Of a DNA stretch of 64,000 bases, positions 11,326 to 21,840 are shown piece by piece. Below the pieces are notes generated by a model. It did no database searches, had not been told where the DNA came from, and saw only the letters and a list, made by a program, of their open reading frames with translations. How positions within the stretch are numbered: position 1 is the stretch's first letter; every line of letters begins with the position of its first letter. Position numbers and translations under genes: made by a program. Origin of the DNA: Rhinopomastus cyanomelas (lineage: Eukaryota > Chordata > Aves > Bucerotiformes > Rhinopomastidae); assembly GCA_013400115.1 (NCBI GenBank), contig VXBP01003486.1, forward strand, positions 310,001-374,000, given 5' to 3'.

Positions 11326-13420
11326 TTGCCCAGAAGTAATGTTCTAATTATAAACCTCTATCCCACACCAGCCTGTTTTTCTGATGAGAGTGAAATACTA
11401 GTTTACAGATTTTGCCAAACTTGTTTGATTCATGGGGGGCTGTGACCTGGCAGTGCAATGTTTGACAAAGACCATAATTCATTCGAGAGCCCACGTAGCT
11501 TTTATTTAGAAATGCTTGGTTCTGAAAGGAATTAAAAGGAGTAACCTTCCTAAATAATTTCTAAAGCACTCCATGCTACACTGCTTTTTTTAACATCCAC
11601 AAAAGTCTTGATTTTCATTTACGTGCTTACTTGATTAGTTTGTACAGAAATAAAGCCAGGCAGCTTCAACTTCTCACTGCCTCTAGCACAAATCAGAAGG
11701 ATTTTTTTCAGCCTGAACTGAAACATGGTGATTTGTTCATGTCGTTTATTGACTGGATTTTGTTTAAAATAGTGCATTTCCATTTAAACAGTTAAAGGAT
11801 TTTACAGTTTACTGGCACAAATAGACAAACAAACACTGGCAGAACGTGTGTCTATTGAGATACTTGGTTCCTAAGACATGAGCAGTTTTCCTTATCTGGA
11901 TACTTTGTCAAGCTAGCCAGACTATCAGAGTAAAATCAGAAAAAATTAGATATCTCTACAAGAGATACTGTTATCATGTACAGTATTTTAATAGATATGT
12001 AAATATGTAAAAAAAAAAACACCCAAAAAACAACCCAATGCCCTGAAATAAATTCACTTACTTGAAGAAGGTCATTGTGAAAAACAGTGTTACACTTAGG
12101 AATGAGAGAGAGAGATTGTGCATTACCTCATTAAAAGCAATATAACTTATTTAACTCCATTCTTCAATGCATTAGAAGGAATTCCATTGCCAGAAAGCTA
12201 AGTAAAAATACGACAAGATTAAATTAGCTGGCAGTTCTGAATCAGTTCATAGTCTACATTTACAGACATTGCACAGCAGACTTAACACAGTAGTATTTCA
12301 CAGCAGCTCTTTCTCAAACAGGAACAAAAGGCTCTGCAGAAGTGTCACTCAAAGCAGGACGAGAGGAAGGATGACCTTTTTATCTCTCAGATTTATTTTT
12401 AGATGTGATGCATGTCATAAAACAGCCAAAAGTTTTCTCCAAGTGCCAGGTTGTGAGTGGTTCTGCGGCAGCAGGAAAAGTTTTCTTAGAGGAAGTCCTG
12501 TGGCAAATGCATGGAACACTTTACTATAATAAAGATGAGGGGGAGGGTGAAGGGAGGAGAGGGAGAAATGTACAGCTAAATGTCTTTGTCTCCTAAACAC
12601 TCACAGAAGTGCTGTTTGAAATTGAGCAGAAATGGGCAAGCCCCACATTCCTCCTGTGGTCACAGAGCTTCCCACTCTACTAATGCACTCCAGTAAACTT
12701 GCAGAGTTCAGCTGCCACAGCAGAGCTCACATCTGGCATGGAGAGAGCATGCTTTAATAATCCTAGAAATAATTTAGAAATACCTACTCCTCTTGGAAGC
12801 AGTTCTCCTTTGAGCCATGGTGCTCTGCAACGAGCCCCTGAAGTCCTCCAGAGCTTCTTCCCAATGCACAAGTGCTGTGTCAGGCGTGCTGCAGCTACTG
12901 TGCGTCCCCTGTGCACTGGTGTGGGAGTTCTGAATTTCACTCCTCAGACCTGCTGGTTTCCAGGCAGACTTGTTTCCAGAGTCCTAGAGGTGCTAGGCTC
13001 TGAACTTGTATAGAAGGCTGATATGCAGTGAACCCAGTCTCCACCTACCATGCTCAGTGATGGGTATTCCACATTTGCCTGTTCATTTGGGCTTGCATGT
13101 GCAGCAGGTCTAGTTTACACTTGCCTGTTGGGTTCAATAAATTCTTTTGGCTTTCTGATCTCTCACTGAAGTCAAGGAAGGTTTGAATCTGCCTGTTTTC
13201 CGTTCTGAACAAACACTTTAGCTCAAAACCATGTTGGCAGGTGTCACTTGTAGGAAGGGAAGTAGAACCATATGCTGTTTACACGCTTCTAAGTTCCTCT
13301 GTCAACACCTGTGACCTGGAGGTCTGTAAATCCAAATAACATGATGTTTATCATTTTCATGTTTATTTTTCTGGTTTACGCATTTAAGCTGAAGCTGAAA
13401 TGTTTAGTAAAAATAATCAG
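11326..13420. other. Unique non-coding DNA with A-run and G-rich tract
   Basis: The stretch contains an 11-base A run at 12009-12019 followed by A/C-rich sequence, and a GA dinucleotide patch near 12104-12115. A G-rich tract at 12539-12563 is listed separately. The 12680-13013 part is more GC-rich and open on both strands (86 and 104 codons), but with no splice or start support. Confidence 0.5.
12539..12563 (+). other. Potential G-quadruplex motif
   Basis: Four G tracts of at least three bases (GGGGG, GGG, GGG, GGG) are separated by loops A, TGAA and AGGAGA. This satisfies the classical G3+N1-7 pattern within 25 bases. It is part of a longer purine-rich tract. Any function is unknown. Confidence 0.5.
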
Positions 13421-13843
13421 AATCACAGAACATTAGGAATTGGAAGGGACCTTGAAAGATCATCTAGTTCAATCCATGTGCCAGAGCAGGATCACCTAGA
13501 TCAAGTCACATGGGAACATGTTCAGCAGCTTTTAAACATCTCCAGAGAAGGAGAATAACACCCCTGGGCAGCCCCTTCCAGTGCTCTGTGACCCTCACTG
13601 GGAAGAAGTTTCTTCTCATACTTACTTAGAACTTCCTGTGTTCCCACTTACACCCATTGACCCTTGTTCTATCATTGGATGCCACTGAGCAGAGCCTGCT
13701 CCATCATCCTGACACCCACCCTTTCGATATTTATCGTCATTAATGAGGTCACCCCTCAGTCTCCTTTTTTCCAAGCTCAAGAGACCCAGCTCTCTCAGCG
13801 TTTCCTGATCAGGGAGATGCTCCACTCGCTTCATCATCTCATC
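13421..13843 (-). mobile_element. CR1 LINE copy
   Basis: Reverse-oriented CR1 of a different subfamily from the 9469 copy. On the plus strand it shows 'aatcacagaacattaggaat', 'tggaagggaccttgaaagat', 'ccagagcaggatcacctaga', 'tgggcagccccttccagtgc', 'gggaagaagtttcttctcat' and 'ttgttctatcattggatgcc'. ORF2-derived sequence follows ('aatgaggtcacccctcagtc', 'ctcaagagacccagctctct'). About 420 bases are kept. Confidence 0.93.
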
Positions 13844-15769
13844 CTATGGATAATGAGGAACAATAATTTAATTCATACAGCTGTTTTCTTTTTGTTATTA
13901 ATCCCTCCCCAAATCGCATAATATCTGATCCAGAGCTAGATTCAGCTTCTGCCAGCCTCGGGTCTGGATAGTTCTGAAGGTTTAGGTTTTGTATCCATTT
14001 ATTCTTGCCCAGGATAAAAATTCAGATTATGGTAGGTATCCAAAGTCAATGAATAACCAAGATTTTCACCAGAAGAATGGTGTCTCAAGCAATCTAAAAT
14101 TCTGTATTCTTCTACAGATCTTCAATTAAATCAGTGGCACTTTTTAACTAAATGTGAAGGAGTTGATTCTTAATTTACAAAATCAGAAATCTTGACACAA
14201 TATCAGATTTTTTAGATTAAAAACATAAGTTGTGTCAGGCCTGCTGTTGTCAAGTGTACGGTGCTTATGATAAAAAAATATAAATTTACAAGGCCTAGAA
14301 GGCCTTGACCCTCAGAATTAGCCCCAAAATTAGAATAGTTAAGAAAGAATGCATTTGGTAGGTATAAATGAACCCTGCGTTTACTCAGGAGGATATGAAC
14401 TGAGTTTAAGATGTTGTTAGGTCAGTGATGAAGTGGAAAACTTGGATATATGAAGGTTTGGCATTTCTTTATACTGAAGACAGTTCAGAATGAACTGTTG
14501 GCTCCAACTACTGCAAAGTATGCATCCACATCTTCCGAGTGCCAGGAGGAGCATGAGATCCTTGCACTGGGGAAGGAAGGAAGGAAGGAATGTGGTTGGC
14601 TGCCTTGCTGAAGAGCAGGGCCGTAGCTGCACCTGTGGGACGCTTCGACGGGGGGTGTGAGAATGGCTGTGCTATGTACATCACAGCTCAGGACACATGG
14701 AAACTGCACCCTGCAAGGATGACTCGCGCTTGTTTGGTGAAATTAGACTTGTCTCAAACTGTCTGAGGGTAATTTATAAGAAATGCTGATCTTTCAGGAC
14801 CTGTGGATTTGGATTTCCAGTGGAATCTTGTCTGGTAAAGATTTAAACTTGATAAGGAGCCAGGGCGCAATCCTTAAACTTGCCTCTTTCTTCAAATCAG
14901 TGTGGAGACTTGGATTCGTTACGTACCAAGGTCATATTTCTACTGCTAATGTGCAGTGATGTGAGAACTGCTCAGACTGATCATCGCCCACTGGATGGCC
15001 TTTGCTCAGAGGGATTTTCCTCCAAAATGAGTATTACAGAAAACTAGGTAATGCCCCTCCAGGGGAAGGAAACTTGGGTCCACACTTGTAAATGGCCTGG
15101 AGAGAACTGTTAGAGAAAGGGTCAGAACGGACTGGTAGGTTGATGTTACGATGGTAATTTTCCTGTACCGTGTGCTTACAGTCCTTATTGCCTTCAAACA
15201 CTTACATGGCACCTTGGAGCTGATCAGTGACAACCTGGGCTGTGCTTGCACACAGGTTTTCCAGTAGACCTTCTGCCTTCTAGTTATTTTGATGACTGAT
15301 TTAGTGGTTTATCTTTTAAGAGAGCCTCTACATTTTAGCTGAAAGATAAAAAATTATCATCCCAAATCTTAAAAACAATCCTGAAATGCCTTAGTATCCT
15401 CCAAACTAAACTGAATGAAAAATTCATTTCACTTAAAGAAATTATGGGAGGGGTTGTATACCTTTGTTCCGTTACTACCGATTGAGAAACTAGTGCCCTA
15501 CAATCTCAGCTTTTTATCTTTTACAGTTAAATCTATGAAGTATGCCCTTCGAAATCACTTGTGTTCTCCAGAGGAACAGTGCTATATCTTTGTTGCATTG
15601 CATCATAGGATCCATCAGATCGGGTTGATTTAAACTCTTAGATTGCATCTTATATGCCTGTGTATCTTCATTAGAAATGGTTTGCTAGGTTTGATTTACA
15701 ATAGAAAACTTCTGCTGAACTTCAGTATCTCTTATCATAGATTAAAACTGTGGAAAAGTTCTTAATGTG
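13844..15769. other. Unique non-coding DNA with GGAA repeat
   Basis: Single-copy sequence containing a (GGAA)5 microsatellite at 14571-14590 and the short hairpin at 14289-14307. The 14480-14720 portion is moderately GC-rich and has CpGs (for example 'gacgcttcgacgggg'), with overlapping minus-strand frames of 71-74 codons lacking splice support. No gene is called. Confidence 0.5.
14289..14307. repeat. Perfect short hairpin
   Basis: Two 8-base inverted arms, CAAGGCCT and AGGCCTTG, flank the loop AGA. There is no T tract or coding context, so it is probably incidental. Confidence 0.6.
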
Positions 15770-16337
15770 TCCAAGCAGGAGTAGGGAAGAGATTGTCCCC
15801 CTGTACTCAGCACTGGTGAGGCTGCATCTTGAGTACTGGGTCCAGTTTTGTGCACCTCAGTACGAGAGAGACATTGAGGTGCTGAAGCAAGTGCAGACAA
15901 GGGCAATGAAGATGGTTGAGGGCCTGGAGAATAAATCTTATGAGGAGAGACTGAAAGAGTTGGGGCTGTTTAGTTTGAGGAAGAGGAGGCTAAGGGGAAA
16001 CCTCATTGCTTTCTACAACTATCTGAAAGGACATGGTAGAGATGTTGATGCTGGTCTCTTCTCACAGGTGAGTAGCAACAGAACCAGAGGGAAGGGCTTC
16101 AAGCTTCAACAGGGTAGGTTTAGACAGGACATCAGGAAAAAATTCTTCATGGAAAGAGTGGTCAGGTCCTGGAATGGGCTGCCCAGAGTGGTGGTTGAGT
16201 GACCATCCCTGAATGAGTTTATAAGATGCTTAGATGTGGCGTTGGGGGATCTAGTTTAGGGTTGAACTTGCAGAGTAGGGTTGGTGATTGAACTCAATTA
16301 TCCCAAGGGTCTTTTCCAACCTGAAAGATTCTATGGT
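15770..16337 (+). mobile_element. CR1 LINE copy, longest readable ORF2 tail
   Basis: This is the best-preserved CR1 in the window, about 570 bases ending in 'gattctatgg'. The open frame through 16202 reads the C-terminal tail of the CR1 ORF2 reverse transcriptase. It includes ALVRLHLEYWVQFCAPQYER, ENKSYEERLKELGLFSLRKR and DAGLFSQVSSNRTRGKGFKL, followed by DIRKKFF and the tryptophan-bearing RSWNGLP. It stops at TGA (16201-16203), where related copies read through. The reverse-transcriptase catalytic core and the endonuclease are missing, so it cannot move by itself. It is nearly colinear with the copies at 45968 and 9469. Confidence 0.96.
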
Positions 16338-16366
16338 TTAATTTATCACAATCCGTGACATCCGTT

Positions 16367-16402
16367 AGAATCATTGAACGATTCAGGTTGGAAGAGACCA
16401 TC
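16367..16402 (-). mobile_element. Tiny CR1 3' remnant
   Basis: 'agaatcattgaacgattcag' followed by 'gttggaagagaccatcaa' is the reverse of a CR1 3' terminus. It lies 30 bases after the plus-strand copy ends, giving a tail-to-tail arrangement. Only about 35 bases are recognisable. Confidence 0.7.
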
Positions 16403-17429
16403 AATTAGAAGAGAAAGTTGTATTATTTATTCATTCAGCATTATTTTCACAGTGGAAGAACATTATGGACTCACTCTATTAACTGTGGCAAACAGTGCTT
16501 GAATCCAGTCAGCTGGGGAGAATGGAACCACCTGAAATTCAGTAGGGCAGACTAGTCTTAAGTGCTCCATGTAATGACCCATGTACTTGGAGATGCAATA
16601 TGTTGTTGCAAGAGGAAATTTTTAGAGATCTCTGTTCACATTGGAGAGATGAAATCTAGAAGTAAAGACTGAATTGATACTACATTACAAGAATCAGTTC
16701 AGGCCCATGAATAAATATTAAACACACACATGGGAGTTTTGTATAGTTTATGTGCTACTGCAGGTTGCATAAACAGTTCATATCCATTTGAGGCGAAACC
16801 TTCCTTTTTTATTAAAAAGAAGTGTGTGTTAGGTTCACAGACCTGAGATGTCTTGTGTTTATATTCTGAATTATTAACATGAGTCTGTCTAAATGAATCC
16901 CCCAGTCCTGCTCATGTAGAAGAGAAGGGCTCTGAGTATTATGCTGCTGTATTTAGATATCTTCTTAATGAAGCATTATTTAGATTCTATGGTTTTGTCC
17001 CTTATTTTTCTGTGCCGCTATTTTGTAGCACTTGGGTAGCCTTTCCTGGCAATTGTTTTTTCAGCTACCCCTCTGCAGTTTACAAAACTCATCCTGAAAG
17101 CTAATATGCAATTAAAATATAAACATACAGCACTAGATGAAAGAACTGTGAAACACAAACAGAGGCAGATGGTACAGATTTAATTAATAAAAAACACAAA
17201 CAGGAAAATAAACCTGCTGTAATGATTTAATTTCTAATTTAATTAAGAAAAAAAAAGTCTTGGAGTTTAGTTATTGCCAGGAAATTATATACTATGTTGT
17301 TTCTATTTGGAGAGAAATTATTTGTATAAACCTTACAGCATTTTGCTTTATGAAGAATCTGACAGGCTCCGGCTGAATTGCAAGAAATGTTGCCCCTTGC
17401 AAGGAAGAAAAATCAGGAGAAAGCAGGGA
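16403..17429. other. Unique AT-rich DNA
   Basis: AT-rich sequence with A-runs (17245-17256) and many TTAATTAA-like words around 17180-17250. No open frame with support and no repeat family recognised. Confidence 0.55.
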
Positions 17430-17590
17430 ATGAGGCTCAGGCCACTAGATCTCTCAGAGATATTCAGGGTGAGGCTTGACCAGGCTTTGGGCAACCTGAT
17501 CTAGTTGAGGATGTCCCTGCTTACTGCAGTGGGTGTTGAACTAGATGACCTTTGGAGGTCCCTTCCAACCCATATGATTTTATGATACTG
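17430..17590 (+). mobile_element. CR1 LINE 3' end
   Basis: The stretch contains 'gtgaggcttgaccaggcttt', 'gggcaacctgatctagttga', 'gaactagatgacctttggag' and 'gtcccttccaacccatatga', then a decayed octamer 'ttttatgatactg'. This is a standard short CR1 3' end of another subfamily. It lies tail-to-tail with the next element. Confidence 0.9.
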
Positions 17591-17642
17591 TGATCAGATG
17601 AACAGAGCTGGAGTTTGAGGCTGAGCTCTCAAATACCAGGTT

Positions 17643-18171
17643 ATAGAATCATAGAATCATTATGGCTGGAAAGGACCTCCAGGATGACCTACTCCAACCT
17701 TCATGCCAACAGCTCCCTAACCCCTAGACCATGGCCTCAAGTGCCCTAGCTACTCAGTTTTTAAACACCTTCAGGGATGGTGACTCCACCACCCCCCTAG
17801 GCAGCCTCTTCTAGCACCCAACTACTCTCTCAGGAAAGAACTTCTTCCTGAGATCCAGTCTAAATCTCCTCTGATGCAACTTGAGGCCATTTCCCCTCAT
17901 CCTAGCATTAGTAATTTGGGAGAAGAGACCAGCACCAGCCTCACTACAACCTCCTTTGAGGCAGTTGTAGAGAGCAATAAGGTCTCCTCTAAGCCTCCTC
18001 TTCTCTAAACTAAATTACCCCAGTTCCCTCGGCTGCTCTTCATAAGGCCAGTTCTCCAGCCCCCTCTCTAGCCTCGTTGTGCTTCTCTGGCCCCACTCCA
18101 GCACCTCAATGTCCTTCTGATACTGTGGCACTTAAGACTGGACCCAGTACTCAAGATGTGGTCTCACAGGT
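17643..18171 (-). mobile_element. CR1 LINE copy
   Basis: About 530 bases in reverse orientation. It starts with two octamers ('atagaatcatagaatcat') and runs through 'atggctggaaaggacctcca', 'tgactccaccacccccctag', 'gatgcaacttgaggccattt', 'aggcagttgtagagagcaat' and 'cctcaatgtccttctgatac' to 'gtactcaagatgtggtctca'. The last block is the ORF2 region that reads LEYW or LEYC in other copies. Its 5' end faces the next element, forming an inverted pair. Confidence 0.95.
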
Positions 18172-18183
18172 GAGAGTGCAGGG

Positions 18184-18402
18184 ACATTAGAGCTCCTGAA
18201 AGGTATCCAGAGGAGAGCAACTCAAGTGATCAGAGGGCTGGAGCACCTCCCTTATAAGAACAGACTGAACAAGTTGGGGTTGTTCAGCATGGAGAAGAGA
18301 AGGCTCCCAGGTGACCTTCTAGCAGCTTTCCAATCTCTGAAGGGGGCTACAAGAAAGCTGGGGTAGGGCACAGGTGCATAGTTATAGGACAAGGGGAAAA
18401 GG
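18184..18402 (+). mobile_element. CR1 LINE internal fragment
   Basis: ORF2-derived CR1 sequence without the 3' end: 'tccagaggagagcaactcaa', 'agactgaacaagttggggtt', 'gttcagcatggagaagagaa', then 'ggtgaccttctagcagcttt' and 'ggggctacaagaaagctggg'. It starts only 12 bases from the 5' end of the minus-strand copy. The two share about 180 bases of related sequence in opposite orientation. Confidence 0.9.
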
Positions 18403-19826
18403 TTTTCCATACACTGTGTTCTAAGGAGATACTGTAGTGCTGGCTCTAAGCACAGGGTTGAGTTTGCCTCATGAGTTTTTTCTACATTCTGCTACTTCCA
18501 CAATGTCCTAAGGTACTAGGATTGGAATTTTGGTTTCTGGAGGACTTCACTGGGCAGAAAATGAGATGGAGAAACTTGCGGGGTCACACAGGAGATGGGT
18601 CTGTGCAATTAAAACCAGAAAAATGTGGTTCACATTTATTGGAGACTTTTGGCCTGTTAAACCTGAGAAAGCCTACTGAAGAGATAAGACCATGACTATG
18701 CTTCTGGATTTTGCTTTCAGAATTATATAATTGTTTAGCTTTCTGAGAAAGAGTTTTACATTGACAATCCCAAACAGAGGGAAACAAGGAGAAATAATCC
18801 TCTACTGTTGTTGAATCAAAGAAATTTTACTTTTATTTCCTCAGTAAATTAAAAGATTAATTTTTAAGCTGAGTTAAACTTTTTCAAAAGTTTTAACTTT
18901 CACCTTTTGAAGTCAGAGAAGCAAAAATAATCAGATTCTTCAGTGTTTCATGCAGAGTGTTAGAGGGTGGTAGGAAAGATGTTGGGTTACGTGCAGCCCT
19001 CCTACATTAAAATCAGCCTGCCTGTACACTCTCAAGGGCCTGAGAGTGACATGGGGACATCAGCCTTGTCTGACCCGGGTCACAGACAAGCCCTGCTTGC
19101 AGAATGCCCTGCAGATGGTGTGGGGTCATAGGGGCTGGAGGGAGGAAAGAGTGGAGGCGTGGCATCTCTAGCTTCCAATCATTCAGCTCCTCATGGGTTT
19201 TCAAGTACTGGTTATGTTGATCCAGAGCAGTCGTAGAGTGACAGAATCCTTCTTATCAACCTGCTTTCTGCTTCCATTTACCACACAGAAAGGTCTGTAG
19301 CTGCTCTTCTTGAGTTTGCTGATGGCTCGTCACCACTGTCAGCCTGTCTTCCCAGCTGAGTGAGGGCAGATTCCAGGCTCTGGGAGGACATCTGTTCCCT
19401 GGCACTTCCTCCTTCAGCTGTACAGACACCTCTTTGTCTGTGTATGTGTGCAAGAAAAGGGTGAGATCTTCTCTCTGGCTTATGTTTAGGTTCACTATGG
19501 TTTTGATAGATAAATAATCTGTAAAAACACCATTAGAAAACTCAAAAGTCCCGATTCATTTTATCGTGATAGAATAGCAGTCTAGTTCAATCTATAATCT
19601 TCAGGAAAAGAAACCTTTTCTTGTAACTGCTATTCAGAATTAGTGTCATAGAATAGGTTTAGTACTTTAACTTTCCTGAAATATTATAGGAGTTGCTTTC
19701 CTCTACTAATGATGCGTGTGGAAGGTCTGTTGGATTTATATGGCGTTACAGTGTTCTATGTGTTGACTGCTAATCTCACTCATCCTATATAAAAAGAAAA
19801 AACATAAAATCCTCTCTATCTGCTAT
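18403..19826. other. Unique non-coding DNA
   Basis: Single-copy sequence. The 19005-19200 part is GC-richer than its surroundings and open on the minus strand for 60-80 codons (also 19256-19495), but no splice pair with consistent phase was found. No gene is called. Confidence 0.5.
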
Positions 19827-19877
19827 ACTAGATGATCTTTCTGGGTCCCTTCCAATCCCTGATGATTCTATGATTCT
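19827..19877 (+). mobile_element. CR1 LINE 3' terminus
   Basis: Only the last 50 bases: 'actagatgatctttctgggt', then 'cccttccaatccctgatgat', and two octamers 'tctatgattctat'. This is an extreme 5' truncation. Confidence 0.9.
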
Positions 19878-21379
19878 ATTTTAAAAAATCAAGAAAATCC
19901 TCTTACAAGCTTCTACTGGTTTATATTGGAAACATAGTCCTCTACTATAGATACTGAATAATAATCAGTTGGGGAATAAAAAGTTCAAGAAGAATTTGTT
20001 TTCTCTGCTGAGCTGAAAGTAGTGGTATTAGTTTCCTCCAACAGGACCTGTCCCTGTGTTCTGAAGCACAATAAATTCCAGAGATGGATCTAAGTTAGAA
20101 TGACTTACCAGAAACTAAAATAGATGCTAATTACTCTTGAAAGCTTTTATTCTGATAATTTCTAAGCTTTTTATGGCATTTTATGTGGAATCATACATCA
20201 GCATTTGTAGGTATGGGACATGAAGAACGCACTATTGTCGTTTGTGGAGATATTTGAAGAGAAACTGTACATGTTGGAGTGCACCTCCCTTGTCACCTTC
20301 TGCATAAGCTAACATTCATTTTGTAATCGTCACAGTAGAAGCCTTTCACGAGAAGACATTCCACATCCACAGCATTCTGAGCAATCTGTCTTGCTGTCGG
20401 GCTGTTTTAGGTTTTTCATAGGTGCACAAAATTGTACAGACTTTTAAATCTTCTGAAACAGTCACATGAATAATGCAGAAGTTAAAATTCACATGGGTGA
20501 GAAGTTTCACAGATAAGAAGCCATCAGCTAAGAAAGCATGTGGTTGCCCTGTGAGTGCAATTGGAGTTGTAAACATTATCTGGTAAAAGTGAGGTTTCCT
20601 GGGGCTGCAGTAAGTAAAGCCTGTTACATCTTCTGGTATTAATCATAATAAGTGTTTTATCTTTGGCTGTCATGTTTAGTTTCTGCATGCAATTTACCTC
20701 TCCGGCAAGCTGTTCACGGTATCAGCCAAGTTTATCTCTGAACTTATGGTCTTCAAGTGCCTAAATGTATTTCCACCAGAGTTCCCACAGTTAATGTGAC
20801 AAAAGCCAACATAAGTGCTATTTTAAGACTGTGCTGCATCCTTTTGCAGAAAAATAGTGTGTCTTGCATGCTGATCACTCCTATCAACCCAATGTGAAGC
20901 TTAGCTGCCTCTGCTAGTCCTGCACTCTACTGTAATTTTATTATACCCTAGTTTCAGATAGACTTTCTGTACACACGTAATTTATCTTGGCTCCAGACGT
21001 CCCTCACACGTGTTATCTCCTCTCCTCTAAAGTGCCTTTACTGCCACAGAGCTTCCATGTACAAAGCATGTCATTATCTCTCCTGCTTCAGAGGTATGGT
21101 CAGTAAGATGCAAAGTCATGAAGAAATCACACAAAACAATCAGGAGATCGAGCAATACCCTCGGAGAGAAAGGCAGGTTAAAACAATAAAGCCTTGAACG
21201 GTTTAGTGAGTGGCTCTTTGTGCACAGAGACTCCAAAATGATACGGAGAAAGAGGTCAAAGAGTAGACAGCTCTTAATATTCTACTCTGCATGACCTCCA
21301 TCTCACTGCAATGCTCTCATGACCTGCTAATAATCCTTTACAATTAAGCTTCCAGCCTAATATTAAAATGTAATCCACA
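19878..21379. other. Unique non-coding DNA
   Basis: Single-copy sequence with no recognised repeat. A minus-strand frame near 20680-20830 (41 codons ending at a GAGAG-GTAAAT donor-like site) was examined. It has no acceptor and is not called. CpGs become more frequent from about 20990, approaching the element at 21380. Confidence 0.5.
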
Positions 21380-21462
21380 TCAACGACGATCCGCGCGTAC
21401 AGTAAGAACTGGTTACCGCTTTGAGTTGTGCACGGCCAGCATCATGCAGTTTTAATTTAAAA

Positions 21463-21493
21463 TCTTTACATCATTTGGCCCTTGATGTAAAGA
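21463..21493. repeat. Perfect 11-bp inverted repeat (hairpin)
   Basis: The arms TCTTTACATCA and TGATGTAAAGA flank the 9-base spacer TTTGGCCCT. The stem can be lengthened across a small asymmetric bulge by TAATTT pairing with AAATTA outside the arms. The spacing suits either a stem-loop RNA or a dimeric protein-binding site. Confidence 0.75.
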
Positions 21494-21636
21494 CAAATTA
21501 GGTTTCACTTCTGATATTCACAAACACAACACATCCAGTTCATCCTCACTGCCATGACAGTGCGTCAGTGCAGCGCTTGCCAAAAGCAGATGGAAACATC
21601 GCTACTGTGAAAACAGAGACTGCGCGCGATGCTTAC

Positions 21637-21759
21637 CTTGACATTTACACAGAGCACCAGTGCCAAACAGGTTGTGTAGCAGCCCATAAAATAAATGGCC
21701 CAGGCTCGCAGCTGGTAAACTTTTAATTTGGCCTCCTGGCCTGGGTTTTTATATGTAAT
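21637..21759 (-). CDS. Possible internal exon (41 codons, phase 0-0)
   Basis: On the minus strand a 123-base open segment lies between an AG at 21760-21761 and a strong donor AAG-GTAAGC (GT at 21636-21635). It reads in phase 0 at both ends. The peptide starts ITYKNPGQEAKLKVYQLRAW and continues IYFMGCYTTCLALVLCVNVK. The second half is hydrophobic with three cysteines, like a membrane segment. Against it: the acceptor tract is a CA repeat, not a normal pyrimidine tract, and codon-position G+C (about 44/37/54 by hand) is only mildly coding-like. It may simply be part of the surrounding conserved element. I do not recognise the protein. Confidence 0.22.
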
Positions 21760-21840
21760 CTGTGTGTGTGTGTGTGTCACAGCAATTGCCTCCGCAGAGC
21801 ACTCTGCTTTCTCCCTGCACGATGCGACATTTGTGTTTCT

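Larger units (their letters stand above)
21380..21840. promoter_or_regulatory. Candidate conserved non-coding element
   Basis: This block differs from its flanks. It contains several clustered CpGs ('caacgacgatccgcgcgtac', 'ctgcgcgcgatgc') in an otherwise CpG-poor region. It also has a 31-base hairpin (21463-21493) and homeodomain-like AT words ('ttttaatttaaaat', 'ataaaataaatgg'). A (TG)8 tract lies at 21761-21777. Retention of CpGs and mixed AT-core/GC words is typical of vertebrate developmental enhancers. No CR1 copy lies within about 1.5 kb upstream or 10 kb downstream. Conservation itself could not be measured, so the call is inference from composition and context. An exon is an alternative for part of it (21637-21759). 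Confidence 0.4.

Noticed and set aside
15750..16202. 150-codon open frame taken alone as a host gene
   Set aside because: From about codon 8 onward it is the CR1 ORF2 C-terminal tail and belongs to the transposon at 15770-16337.
20680..20830. Minus-strand 41-codon frame ending at GGAGAG-GTAAAT
   Set aside because: The protein-like peptide has no acceptor AG in a suitable place.
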